Shown here: positions 7,603 to 15,981 of the stretch, one piece after another | How the letters are laid out: each line of letters begins with the position of its first letter | Position numbering within the stretch: position 1 is the first letter of the stretch | Source of the DNA: Akkermansiaceae bacterium | GTDB lineage: Bacteria > Verrucomicrobiota > Verrucomicrobiia > Verrucomicrobiales > Akkermansiaceae | DNA length: 64,000 nucleotides | Direction of reading: 5' to 3' | Assembly: GCA_015062005.1 (NCBI GenBank) | Contig: SUVL01000013.1 | Coordinates: 1-64,000, forward strand | The notes under the pieces: generated by a model | What the model saw: only the letters and a program-made list of their open reading frames with translations | Told to the model about the DNA's origin: nothing | Database searches by the model: none | Made by a program: the position numbers and the translations under genes

Positions 7603-9630
7603 TTATTTGTATGGGAAGAGGGGGATGAAGGAGATACCCCAGGATTGGTGTTCACCGACATAAGGCTGCTCGATGACGATGGTGTTTTCTCCCTTCATGA
7701 GCGGTAGCTGGATGGGGTCGAGCGCCCACCATACTTCCTCAATATCGAGCGGATTCTCGAAATTCCAGGCATTTCCTGGGTGGTTGAACTTACCGGCGTT
7801 CTTGTAGATACGCGGGTTGCGCACCTCTGCGCCGTTAATCCAGATGCGGGTGCCGGCCTGGGACCACTCGCCTGCCTTGGGTACACCAGTCCAACGGCGG
7901 TTGGAACGGGCCGGGGCATCGAACCCAATCATGAAGGGATATTTACCAGTTTTTTTGACCTTGATGGTGGTGGTAGCCCACACGGTGCTGCCGGGGCGCG
8001 ATTGAGAGAACATGCCGAGGTATCCGGTATCCGGTCGGGTGCGGAAATAGAGGTTGGCACAGTGTGCCGTGCGGGTGGTCAGCTCGTCTGTCTTACCGCT
8101 CAGCACGGCTTTGCGGGTGCTTTCCGCTTTTCCAGAGTCGGTGGGTTCCACCACGGTCCAGCTGAGACCGGATTCCGGCCAGACGGGAAAGTCCTCATCC
8201 TTGAAGATGCTGTTGCGGAGGTCTGCCATGCGTTGTTCGAACAAGTGGTAGGCCTTGCCGGCTTCGGTATCAGGGGCGGGCATTTCCAGCGGGAGTGCAT
8301 CGCCATCAGCTCCGCCGCCAATCCAGGAGCGCTCGGCCATGGCCATCATGCCCGGCCACATGCTGCAGAAAGCGGGAATCCATTCCTTGTTGTCCACCTT
8401 GCCATCCGGCCAGATGCAGAAGATGGTGCCGAGCTTGAGCTCATCTCCCTTGGCCGAGCCGCAGGGGCGCATGAAGAAATAGCGGCGCACGGCCATGGCG
8501 GGGTCGAGCAGGTTGGCGTAGCCCATGGTGGAGTCGAATGCGCGGCGGGTGATGCGCTCCGGGCGAATGGATTTTGCCACCATATCAGCCCCTTCGCCCC
8601 AGCGCTGCTCGATGGATTTTTCGCCCACCGGCAGGTCGCGGCTGCTGGCCCACTGCATGGGTTGGCGACCGTGCTCCTCCAGCTTGGCGGTGACCATGCC
8701 CACGAATTCGGCAGCGTTCGGGATGCGCACTTCATCTGCCCCGAAGTGTACGATGGGACAGATATCTGCCGGAATCTCCTTGCAGAATTCATCCAGCAGC
8801 TCAGCCACAATCTTCATGCCTTCCGGTGTGTGCATCTTGAACCCGAAAGCACGTTCGAAATAGGCGCTGTGGCCGGGCATGTCCAGCTCCGGGATGATGG
8901 TGATGCAGCGCTCTTTGGCGTAGGCAAACACCTCGCGGATTTCATCGTAGGAATAGGTGTCGTTCAGGTCACGGGTGCGGTGCTTGGGGGAGTTCAGCTG
9001 CGGGTAGGCCTTGCACTGGATGTGCCAGGCGGGGTAGTCGGTGAGGTGCCAGTGGAAGAGGTTGACCTTGAGCCGTGCGGCGAGGTCGAGTTCTTTTTTC
9101 AGACGCTCCACCTTCCGGAAATTGCGGCCGCAGTCCTGCATGTAGCCGCGGTATCGGAACGCTGGCCAGTCCACGATGAAGCAGTGGGGGATGGACTTGT
9201 TCTTGTGTACCAGCTGGCGCAGTGTCTGCAAGCCGTAGAAGAAACCGGCAGTGGTTTCAGCCCCGATGGTGATTCCCTTGTCATTCACCTGGAGCACGTA
9301 GCCCTCGGCTTTCTGCTCATCGTTCAGCTTATCGCCTGCGCCGCGCAGACGCACCGTGAGCTTGCCTTTTCCCTTTCCCTTTATCTCGCTGAGCAGGCCT
9401 TTCCAGGCAAGTTGCACAGAATCGTTCTTAGCGGCCTTGCCGGTAAGTTTCCAATTTGCAGCAGCAGGTAGTTTCAGTTCGCCTTCTTTCCAACTTACCT
9501 CGCGAGGGAAGGGTAGAAGCGCGGCGGGGGCCTCCTCCTCCAGCTGCAGGTCATGAGGCGATGTCCACCCCGCCAGCACGCTGCTACAGAATAGCAGCGC
9601 GATGCCTAATGCTTGAAAAAATTTTGCCAT
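7603..9630 (-). CDS. Secreted GH20 beta-N-acetylhexosaminidase (first of three)
   Basis: About 675 residues with a signal peptide (MAKFFQALGIALLFCSSVLAG). A GH20b-like N-terminal domain (FFYGLQTLRQLV) is followed by the catalytic TIM barrel: YRGYMQDCGRNF, LNLFHWHLTD-type NLFHWHLTDYPAWHIQ, IIPELDMPGHSAY and the Asp-Glu pair HFGADEV at residues 299-300, used in substrate-assisted catalysis. The C-terminal region is beta-rich, possibly carbohydrate-binding. It cleaves terminal GlcNAc/GalNAc, consistent with mucin use. It diverges clearly from the two other GH20 here. The start ATG lies inside the stem of the upstream terminator. Confidence 0.93.
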   Translation of the reverse strand: MAKFFQALGIALLFCSSVLAGWTSPHDLQLEEEAPAALLPFPREVSWKEGELKLPAAANWKLTGKAAKNDSVQLAWKGLLSEIKGKGKGKLTVRLRGAGDKLNDEQKAEGYVLQVNDKGITIGAETTAGFFYGLQTLRQLVHKNKSIPHCFIVDWPAFRYRGYMQDCGRNFRKVERLKKELDLAARLKVNLFHWHLTDYPAWHIQCKAYPQLNSPKHRTRDLNDTYSYDEIREVFAYAKERCITIIPELDMPGHSAYFERAFGFKMHTPEGMKIVAELLDEFCKEIPADICPIVHFGADEVRIPNAAEFVGMVTAKLEEHGRQPMQWASSRDLPVGEKSIEQRWGEGADMVAKSIRPERITRRAFDSTMGYANLLDPAMAVRRYFFMRPCGSAKGDELKLGTIFCIWPDGKVDNKEWIPAFCSMWPGMMAMAERSWIGGGADGDALPLEMPAPDTEAGKAYHLFEQRMADLRNSIFKDEDFPVWPESGLSWTVVEPTDSGKAESTRKAVLSGKTDELTTRTAHCANLYFRTRPDTGYLGMFSQSRPGSTVWATTTIKVKKTGKYPFMIGFDAPARSNRRWTGVPKAGEWSQAGTRIWINGAEVRNPRIYKNAGKFNHPGNAWNFENPLDIEEVWWALDPIQLPLMKGENTIVIEQPYVGEHQSWGISFIPLFPYK

Positions 9631-9666
9631 GCCCGGCAGAATAGCAAATCCTGCCGGGCATGGCAA
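9624..9666 (-). terminator. Terminator of rnr that contains the start codon of the GH20 gene
   Basis: A perfect 16-bp stem (TTGCCATGCCCGGCAG and its complement) with an 11-nt loop lies between rnr and the GH20 gene, followed on the minus strand by AATTTTTTC. The 3' arm of this stem contains the GH20 ATG (9630-9628). The same hairpin can therefore end rnr transcripts and, in read-through RNA, bury the start codon. Confidence 0.75.
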
Positions 9667-9668
9667 GC

Positions 9669-11849
9669 TTAAATCGCTGGCTTGAAATCAGCAAAGCCGG
9701 TGGCGGCATCCACCCGGGTGGGCACAACCCGCAATCTGGAACCGGGGTAGAGGCAGCGGGCGTCTGTGCTGGTCCAGCGTTCGGCGTGGCGTTCGAAATA
9801 CCACGAGGTGTCGCTCGGCAGATCTGCCCCGGACACAAAGCCTTTCACTTTCAGCAACGGCACCTCCACGGCCATGCCTTGCGGCCAGCACGCCAGCACT
9901 ACGGCATCCCATGCCCGCGGGGCATCGCTCTCGCACTGCAGCTCCAGGAAACGCGCCATCATGCTCTGCTGGGCTTCGCTTTCCGCAGCGGCAGAGTTGC
10001 GTTCCGTTTCGGAAATATGGTCGGCTATGCCGGCCAGCGTGCCGGGGCCTGGCAGCGGTGCTGCGGGCGAGCCGCTCAGGCGGCTGAATGAGCGGTGTAC
10101 CACGAGGTCGGCATAGCGGCGGATGGGACTGGTGAAGTGGCAGTAATCACCCTTGGCCAGGCCGAAGTGACCAAGCGCCCGGGGTGAGTAGCGCGCGCGC
10201 ATCATGGCGCGGAGCAACTGAACCTTCAGGATTTCTTCATCCGGGTGGCCTTCAATCCTGTCCATGACGGCGTTGAGCTCCTCCCGGGTGGCCAGGGTAC
10301 CGGCCTTGATGCCGTATGCCTTAAGTTCCTGGGCCAGTTCGCTGAGTTTGGCGGGGTCGGGGGCCTCGTGTACGCGGTAGATGGTGGGCAGGGAGTGGGC
10401 ATTGAGCGCGTGGGCCACGGTCTCGTTGGCAATGAGCATGAATTCCTCCACCAGCTGGTGGGCTTCATCCCCGGTTTCCACCTCTACATCCACCGGGGCT
10501 CCGTGGTCATCGGTGATGAGGCGGATTTCCGGCATATCCAGCCGCAGTGCCCCGGCTTCGAAACGTTTGCGGCGCAGCAGCGCGGCCAGTTTGCCAGCTT
10601 CGAGAATCAGGGCGTCAACCTCCGCATCATTGGTGGTGGACTTCCCTTGCAGAACATCCAGCACCTGCGGGTATGTGAGTCGCCGGCGGGAGCAGATGAC
10701 GGCATCTTTGAATTCTGCCTTGAATACTTTGCCCTGGCGGTTAATCTGCATGAGGCACAGGCGGGTGAGCCTGTCTTCCCCCTCTCGCAGCGAGCAGATT
10801 CCATCGCAGAGACGCGGCGGCAGCATGGGCAGCACGCGGTCTGGCAGATAGGTGGAGTTCCCCCGGCTTCGGGCCTCCTCATCCAGCGCGGAGCCGGGGC
10901 GCACATAGTGGCTCACATCTGCAATATGCACGGCAAGTTCCCAGTTGTTGCCCTGGCGAACAACGGAGATGGCATCATCGTAGTCCCTCGCACTTTCGGG
11001 GTCGATGGTGATGACGCAGCGCTGCCGCCAATCGTCGCGGTGCTCCAGTTCTGCCGGTGAGATGGTATCGGCGATGCGTTCGGATTCCTCCAGAACCTCG
11101 GCGGGGAAGGTATCGGCAAGGCCGAATTTGTGCATGATGGTGGTAATCTGCACGGCTTCATCCTCCGGCCAGCCCAGAACTTGCATGATTCGCCCCGTGG
11201 CCTCTCCATGGGCAATGGGGTAGCTCTTTGGTTCCACCACCACCACCATGCCCGGCAGTAGCTCGGCCGGTGGAGGGGTGAGCAGCCGCACCAGCTCCGG
11301 GCTGGTCTTGCCATCGCCCGCCATCATGCCGTAGCGACCGGTGGATTTGTAGGTGCCCACCCAGCGGTCGCGCCCACGGGAAAGGATCTCCAGCACCCGC
11401 ACCTCGATGCGGGTATCGGCCGCCTGGGGGCGGTGTTTGTGGCGGCGGTCGCGGGCCGGAGCCTGCAACCGCACGGAAACCTCCACCCGGTCACCATCCA
11501 TGGCGCCGTGGCTGCGGTAGGGATTCACCAGCAGCGCTCCCACATCTGCACCCGGGCGAAGCGCCTGCAGCAGGCGCGCAGACCCGGTATCTGCCACGAA
11601 GAATAAGCGGCTGCCCCGTTGAGAAATACGCCCGGTAAGCGCCTCTCCCTGGAGCCTGCGCAGCACATAAAGACTTTTGCGCAACTTCAGCAGGTTCCCT
11701 TTGCGCACCCCTTCGGCCAGCAGTGCCTTCAGCTCGCTGCGCCGGGAGGGATGCAGCCCCATCCCCCGGGCAATATCGACCATTTCCTGAGGTTCGTAAC
11801 CGGGGGCGGATAAGTATTCGTAAAGTTCTTCGCTAAGGGTGGATGCCAT
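9669..11849 (-). CDS. rnr: Ribonuclease R (RNase II/RNB family)
   Basis: A 726-residue 3'-5' exoribonuclease that degrades structured RNA. The N-terminal winged-helix region and cold-shock folds lead to the RNB domain with ITIDPESARDYDDAISV (the metal-binding aspartates) and AVHIADVSHYVRPGSALDEEA. It ends in HFGLAKGDYCHFTSPIRRYADLVVHR and a short S1-like tail. There is no long basic tail as in enterobacterial RNase R. ATG codons at 11852 and 11849 are both possible; AGGA six nt before the second favours MASTLSEEL. Promoter at 11864-11892. Confidence 0.94.
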   Translation of the reverse strand: MASTLSEELYEYLSAPGYEPQEMVDIARGMGLHPSRRSELKALLAEGVRKGNLLKLRKSLYVLRRLQGEALTGRISQRGSRLFFVADTGSARLLQALRPGADVGALLVNPYRSHGAMDGDRVEVSVRLQAPARDRRHKHRPQAADTRIEVRVLEILSRGRDRWVGTYKSTGRYGMMAGDGKTSPELVRLLTPPPAELLPGMVVVVEPKSYPIAHGEATGRIMQVLGWPEDEAVQITTIMHKFGLADTFPAEVLEESERIADTISPAELEHRDDWRQRCVITIDPESARDYDDAISVVRQGNNWELAVHIADVSHYVRPGSALDEEARSRGNSTYLPDRVLPMLPPRLCDGICSLREGEDRLTRLCLMQINRQGKVFKAEFKDAVICSRRRLTYPQVLDVLQGKSTTNDAEVDALILEAGKLAALLRRKRFEAGALRLDMPEIRLITDDHGAPVDVEVETGDEAHQLVEEFMLIANETVAHALNAHSLPTIYRVHEAPDPAKLSELAQELKAYGIKAGTLATREELNAVMDRIEGHPDEEILKVQLLRAMMRARYSPRALGHFGLAKGDYCHFTSPIRRYADLVVHRSFSRLSGSPAAPLPGPGTLAGIADHISETERNSAAAESEAQQSMMARFLELQCESDAPRAWDAVVLACWPQGMAVEVPLLKVKGFVSGADLPSDTSWYFERHAERWTSTDARCLYPGSRLRVVPTRVDAATGFADFKPAI

Positions 11850-11863
11850 CATCGTTCCTGCGT

Positions 11864-11892
11864 ATTCTAGCACAGACTCTGCCTGCGTTCAA
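11864..11892 (-). promoter_or_regulatory. Promoter of rnr
   Basis: Minus strand TTGAAC, 17-nt spacer, TAGAAT, ending 14 nt before the chosen ATG. Confidence 0.55.
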
Positions 11893-11934
11893 CCGGAAGA
11901 TTGCGTACGCCCAAAGTTTGAGTCCAGAGCGCGA

Positions 11935-12120
11935 TATATTGGAATATGGAGAAGTACGAGGTACGAGGTGGGAAGTGCGAAGTATAAAGTCAGGCAGGCT
12001 GCGCCTGCAGGTATTTTCTATTGATAACAAATGGCGAGCCGCAAGGCTCGCGGAACTTTCAATTCGTCAATCGTAAATTGTCAATCGTAAATCCTCGTGT
12101 CCCAAATCTTTGGGACACGC
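11935..12120. repeat. Intergenic repeat mosaic ending in the shared CGTGTCCCAAA palindrome
   Basis: It occupies most of 11850-12182. The right part (12054-12120) is identical over 67 bp to the reverse complement of 6086-6152 and ends in the 24-bp palindrome 12096-12119. To its left are a GNRA-loop hairpin (12034-12051, GCGAGCC-GCAA-GGCTCGC), a second hairpin (11994-12008, GCAGGC-TGC-GCCTGC) and short direct repeats of GAAGT(A/G)CGA type (11951-11982). The left terminal repeat was not found, so the element looks truncated or recombined. Confidence 0.75.
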
Positions 12121-12182
12121 ATAGTCATACTGTCGTTTTTGCTTGCGTGGTGGTATCATCTGTGGTAGAAAGGAAAGAGCTC

Positions 12183-12905
12183 ATGATTGCCAAGGCTGCA
12201 CAGTGGATTGGTATGCGCCGTAAACAGGAAGACGCCTACGCGGTGAAGTTCTTCCGCGCAGGGGTTCTGGCCGTTGTCTGCGATGGTATGGGCGGGCACC
12301 ACGACGGAGCCCTTGCTTCTACACTGGCAACGGAGGAGTATGTGAAATCCTTTGAGCGAAATGATGATTTGCCTATGGTGCAGCGCATGCGGCATGCGTT
12401 GGATGATGCTAATGACGCTGTGCGGAAATCATTTGAAAGCCGCGGCGTCTATGGTGGCACTACTCTTGTGGCCGCTTTTGCCGGCAGCGGCGTGCTGCGC
12501 TGGGTGAGCGTGGGCGATTCTGCTTTGTACCTCTGGCGGCGCGGGCGGCTTATCCGCCTGAACCAGGACCATTCCTACCGCGATGTGTACCGCGCCTATA
12601 TCGGCGCTGGCATGACGGCGCAGGAGGCGCTGCGCCGTGGCCACGTGCTGCGCTGTGCCATCACCGGGGAATCTCTGGATCTGGTGGATGCTCCGACCAT
12701 ACCCTATCCGCTCCTGCCGGAGGATCGCATTGTGCTGACGACCGATGGAAGTGAGGAAATCCTTGCTCCGGAACTGCTCACGAATGTGGGCCGCAATATT
12801 CTGAATAACCGGGAAGGCAGCCTTCCAGTGGCGCTCATTGAGGCATGCCAGGCGCTGGGGGATCCTTATGCCGATAACACGACCATCGTTTCCATCGATG
12901 TATAA
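12183..12905 (+). CDS. PP2C-type (PPM family) serine/threonine protein phosphatase
   Basis: A 240-residue metal-dependent phosphatase. The metal-ligand blocks are present: RRKQEDAYAV, AVVCDGMGGHHDGALAS, GTTLVAAF...RWVSVGDSALYLWRRG, RIVLTTDGSEEIL and the closing DNTTIVSIDV. There is no transmembrane or sensor domain. No partner kinase lies in the window. The open frame extends 54 codons upstream, but that part is translated repeat element; the ATG at 12183 has AGGAAAG eight nt upstream, one of the few clear ribosome-binding sites here. Confidence 0.93.
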   Translation: MIAKAAQWIGMRRKQEDAYAVKFFRAGVLAVVCDGMGGHHDGALASTLATEEYVKSFERNDDLPMVQRMRHALDDANDAVRKSFESRGVYGGTTLVAAFAGSGVLRWVSVGDSALYLWRRGRLIRLNQDHSYRDVYRAYIGAGMTAQEALRRGHVLRCAITGESLDLVDAPTIPYPLLPEDRIVLTTDGSEEILAPELLTNVGRNILNNREGSLPVALIEACQALGDPYADNTTIVSIDV

Positions 12906-12947
12906 CAAGCACTGAACCTGGTGCCCGGGCAGGGTGTCACTCCCTGC

Positions 12948-13601
12948 ATGGATACTATTTGCTTATGCGATGGATATGAAGATGGGCACTATGTGTTGCC
13001 ACCTCTGCCGTACGATGCAGCTGCGCTGGAACCCCTGCTGGATGCAGAAACCGTGTTGCTGCACCACAGCCGTCACCATGCCGCCTATGTAGCCGGTGCG
13101 AATGCCGCCGCCGGAATGATGCGCCAGGTGGCTCTGGGTGAGTTGCCGGAAACGCTGGCGGCCACCGCGGCTCACAATCTGGCGTTCAACCTGGCCGGGC
13201 ATATGCTGCACACGCTGTACTGGGGCAATATCTCCCCCGAGCATGGTCAGCAGCCTTGCTGTGAACTGGCAGATGCCATTAACACATCCTTCGGTTCATA
13301 TGAGGGCTTCGTTCGCCTGTTCCGCAGTGTGGCTCAGGGGGTGCAGGGGAGCGGTTGGGCCATCCTGGCTAAGGATGCTGCGAGTCACCGTCTGGTAGTG
13401 CTGGGTGCTCACCGGCACCAGGATGCCTTGCTGCCGCGTATGCGGCCGCTGCTGGTCTGCGATGTATGGGAGCATGCCTACTACCTGCGCTACCACAATA
13501 ACCGCGCCGGATATGTGGAGGCATTCATGAACCAGATTTGCTGGCACACCGTGGCAAAACGCTTCAACTCCAACCAGAAGAACCATGTCTGCTGTCGATA
13601 A
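12948..13601 (+). CDS. Superoxide dismutase (Fe/Mn family)
   Basis: A 217-residue cytoplasmic enzyme that dismutates superoxide. It shows Y-V-L-P-P-L-P-Y-D, the ligand His in LLHHSRHHAAYV, a second ligand His in AGHMLHTLYWGNI, GSGWAILA, and Asp/His ligands in CDVWEHAYYLRYHNNRAGYVEAF. Whether it uses Fe or Mn cannot be read reliably. The N-terminus carries an extra Cys-containing stretch (MDTICLCDGYEDGH). Its last 17 bases overlap the next gene. A GTG at 12921 is a less likely start. Confidence 0.93.
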   Translation: MDTICLCDGYEDGHYVLPPLPYDAAALEPLLDAETVLLHHSRHHAAYVAGANAAAGMMRQVALGELPETLAATAAHNLAFNLAGHMLHTLYWGNISPEHGQQPCCELADAINTSFGSYEGFVRLFRSVAQGVQGSGWAILAKDAASHRLVVLGAHRHQDALLPRMRPLLVCDVWEHAYYLRYHNNRAGYVEAFMNQICWHTVAKRFNSNQKNHVCCR

Positions 13602-14160
13602 GGAAAACGCAGGTAACTGCGGCTTGGGCTGCTGCGGGTGGATGGCGCGTCCCTGGGTGGCGGGTATTCTGGCGGTGCTGGAGCTGGTGCTGGGCTTTAT
13701 TCTGCTGAGCTTCCCCATGTTGCTGGGGCTTTCAGCGGTATGGGTGGGTGGTTTCGTACTGGCCGTGGCGGGAGTGATCCGGCTGGTGCAGTGCATTATG
13801 CGCCGCGAAAACCGCTGGTGGAACCTGCTGGCCGCGGTTCTCTATCTGCTGGTCGGCGTGTTCACTGTGCTCATGCCCATGCTTTCCATGGAGTGGTGGA
13901 CGCTGTTCATCGGTGCCTGTCTGCTCACCGCCGGCATCATGCGCATGGGCGTGGCAATCTCGATGTGGGGTACCCCCGGGCGCTTCTGGCGGCTCTTCAA
14001 TGCAGTGGTTTCTCTAGTGCTGGGCGTCATGATTATCTGGGGCTGGCCTGAGTCTTCAACATGGCTTATCGGCACCTTGATTGCCATTGAGATGATTTTC
14101 TCCGGCTGGACTCTCATGTTCCTCGCCATGGCCCCGAGGAATCAGGGCGCAGGAGAGTGA
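13585..14160 (+). CDS. HdeD-like (DUF308) integral membrane protein
   Basis: A 191-residue protein with about six transmembrane helices arranged as three helical hairpins, the HdeD/DUF308 pattern (VAGILAVLELVLGFILLSFP, LLAAVLYLLVGVFTVLMP, FNAVVSLVLGVMIIWGWP). HdeD itself is linked to acid resistance in enterobacteria; the role here is unknown. The gene overlaps the end of the superoxide dismutase gene by 17 bp, so the two are probably translated together. The unusual Cys-rich start NCGLGCCGW is noted. It runs tail-to-tail into menF with only two bases between the stops. Confidence 0.85.
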   Translation: MSAVDKENAGNCGLGCCGWMARPWVAGILAVLELVLGFILLSFPMLLGLSAVWVGGFVLAVAGVIRLVQCIMRRENRWWNLLAAVLYLLVGVFTVLMPMLSMEWWTLFIGACLLTAGIMRMGVAISMWGTPGRFWRLFNAVVSLVLGVMIIWGWPESSTWLIGTLIAIEMIFSGWTLMFLAMAPRNQGAGE

Positions 14161-14162
14161 TT

Positions 14163-15191
14163 TTACGCGTACGCACCTTCAATGGCTTGCAGCATGCAGG
14201 CCATTTTGTTTTCTGTTTCCTGCCATTCCTGTTCTTCATCAGAATCTGGCATGAGACCGCCACCTGCATAGAGCCGGCAGAAGCCGGGGAAAATCTGCAT
14301 GCAGCGGAGGGAAACATAGAGCTGCACAGCACCGTGTCCCCAGGGCCCGAGGTAACCGGCATAGCAGGAACGGTCAATATCCGGGTTTTGCAGGAGAAGG
14401 GCTCGGGCTGCGGCCACCGGAGAACCACATACGGCCGGGGTGGGGGGCAGCTGCTCCAGCAGTTGCAGGAGCCGGCACGGCGGCATCTTCCAGGAGAAGC
14501 GCGTGCAGAGGTGCTCAATGCGCCCGGCCCGCAGATTTTCCAGCGGGCTTTCTATCAGCTCATCGGCCAGGGGGGTGAGTATCTCGCGGATAAAATCGGT
14601 GACGAGCGCCTGCTCGCGCTTGTTCTTGGCATCCCAGGGCAGGAGGTTCGGGATGCGCGTTCCAGCCAGTGCCATGGTGTGCCAGCAGTCGCCGCTGCCG
14701 GTGACCAGCTGCTCCGGTGTGCAGAAAAGCCAGGTGCCGTGTTGCGGCGTATGCACCAACGCCTTGAAGACGTTCGGGTTCTGCTCACAGGCCGTGCAGA
14801 AGGCACGGCAGGCGGAGAAGCCGGAAGTGGTTCCAATGTCTGCCGTGCGGGCCAGCACAATCTTGCGCAGCTCTCCACTGCGGATGAAGCCGGTGTACAG
14901 CTGGAAGAGGGCTGCATATTTGCTTCGCGAGGTAGCGGGCCCCACTGGTTGCAGCTGTATTTCCTCCCACTCACCTGGGGCTGGTGGTGCCTCGCGTTCG
15001 GCGGGAATGAAGAGGCTGCTGCCATCAAAGGCGGCCAGCAGGAATCCATTCTTGAAGATGGGGGAGTCTTCCGTCCTTCCGTCTTCGGCCATGCAGAAAA
15101 CAGGCTCATGTTCCCCTGGCAGGCAATACAGCGCAAAGGCGCATTGCCGGCGGCAAAGCGCATCTATCCTGTCTGTCATGTCAGGGTGCAT
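14163..15191 (-). CDS. menF: Isochorismate synthase (MenF/EntC type chorismate-binding enzyme)
   Basis: About 342 residues. It converts chorismate to isochorismate, the entry to classical menaquinone synthesis. Chorismate-binding blocks are present: LRKIVLART, FCTPEQLV, MALAGTR, HLCTRFSWK, LPPTPAVCGSP, CYAGYLGPWG and a C-terminal RLYAGGGLMPDSDEEQEWQETENKM. No other men gene is adjacent, so a siderophore or salicylate role cannot be excluded. A TTG start at 15227 would overlap the predicted -35, so the ATG at 15191 is used; the ATG at 15179 is an alternative. Confidence 0.88.
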   Translation of the reverse strand: MHPDMTDRIDALCRRQCAFALYCLPGEHEPVFCMAEDGRTEDSPIFKNGFLLAAFDGSSLFIPAEREAPPAPGEWEEIQLQPVGPATSRSKYAALFQLYTGFIRSGELRKIVLARTADIGTTSGFSACRAFCTACEQNPNVFKALVHTPQHGTWLFCTPEQLVTGSGDCWHTMALAGTRIPNLLPWDAKNKREQALVTDFIREILTPLADELIESPLENLRAGRIEHLCTRFSWKMPPCRLLQLLEQLPPTPAVCGSPVAAARALLLQNPDIDRSCYAGYLGPWGHGAVQLYVSLRCMQIFPGFCRLYAGGGLMPDSDEEQEWQETENKMACMLQAIEGAYA

Positions 15192-15269
15192 GGCGGCTAG
15201 ATTACAATGAAATGCCTGTTTTGGCAACCTTTTTCCTGTCCTCGCTTTCTGAGTATGTGTTAGCGGGGC

Positions 15270-15545
15270 CTACCCCTGGATTAGCCCACGGGCTGCTTTG
15301 AAGGTGAGTTCGCTTCTGGCGGGAATATGGCGCATGGCGCCGGTGTTGATATCGTAACCCTGGCGGGAGGGGCGTTCCACGCGTTCAAAAGTGCCGAAAT
15401 GGGCTATGTGCAGCCTGGCATCGGTCTCTGCGGTGGCAAGCCGGATGGAAGCGAGCACCGCCTCTACTGCAGCAGAGGCGGTGGCCCGGGTGGCGCCGGG
15501 ACCCATGTAGCGCTGGACCCTGGCTATGAGTTGTTTCTTGTTCAC
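15270..15545 (-). CDS. HU/IHF-family DNA-binding protein
   Basis: A 91-residue nucleoid protein. [14 protein letters not shown] and [17 protein letters not shown] form the dimerisation helices; [42 protein letters not shown] is the DNA-binding arm with the usual IP tip. The start is a GTG (15545) whose last bases overlap the mscL stop codon (GTGA), which implies translational coupling. The open frame continues upstream through mscL in another frame, and that extension is not coding. The body is more divergent than the canonical HU of most bacteria, so a second, canonical copy elsewhere is likely. Confidence 0.88.
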   Translation of the reverse strand: MNKKQLIARVQRYMGPGATRATASAAVEAVLASIRLATAETDARLHIAHFGTFERVERPSRQGYDINTGAMRHIPARSELTFKAARGLIQG

Positions 15546-15964
15546 TTGTTCTTGAGGGCGTCGCGAATCTCGCGCAGCAGCAGAATATCCTCCGGCGTGG
15601 GGGCGGGGGCAGGGGGCTCGGGTGCGGGCTCGGCCTTCCTGGCTCGCAGCTTGCAGATGATGCGCACGGCCCAGAAGATAGTGAGTGCGATAATCAGGAA
15701 ATCCAGCACGGTCTGGCAGAAGACGCCGTACTTGATAACCGGCGCATCCTTGGCATCGCTCAAGGCAAAGCTGAGCTCGGCCAGGTTTTTCGTGTCGCCG
15801 GTGAGCATGGAAATGGCCGGTGTGATGATGTCCTTCACCAGCGAGGTGACAATCTTGCTGAATGCTCCACCGATGATGACACCGATGGCCATATCCACCA
15901 CATTGCCCTTGAGGGCGAATTTCTTGAACTCGTCTACCCAGGCGGGTTTGATTTTCTGGAACAT
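15542..15964 (-). CDS. mscL: Large-conductance mechanosensitive channel MscL
   Basis: A 140-residue inner-membrane channel that opens on membrane tension in osmotic downshock. It has the N-terminal amphipathic segment and TM1 ([38 protein letters not shown]) with the conserved pore Gly/Ala pattern, TM2 ([18 protein letters not shown]), and a Pro/Ala linker before the C-terminal helix ([16 protein letters not shown]). Length is normal. The stop overlaps the HU start by four bases. Confidence 0.95.
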   Translation of the reverse strand: MFQKIKPAWVDEFKKFALKGNVVDMAIGVIIGGAFSKIVTSLVKDIITPAISMLTGDTKNLAELSFALSDAKDAPVIKYGVFCQTVLDFLIIALTIFWAVRIICKLRARKAEPAPEPPAPAPTPEDILLLREIRDALKNK

Positions 15965-15981
15965 GGTTTTTCAGGAGGTGG

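Noticed and set aside
12021..12182. N-terminal extension of the PP2C phosphatase
   Set aside because: It translates the intergenic repeat; the ATG at 12183 has a ribosome-binding site and fits the family start.
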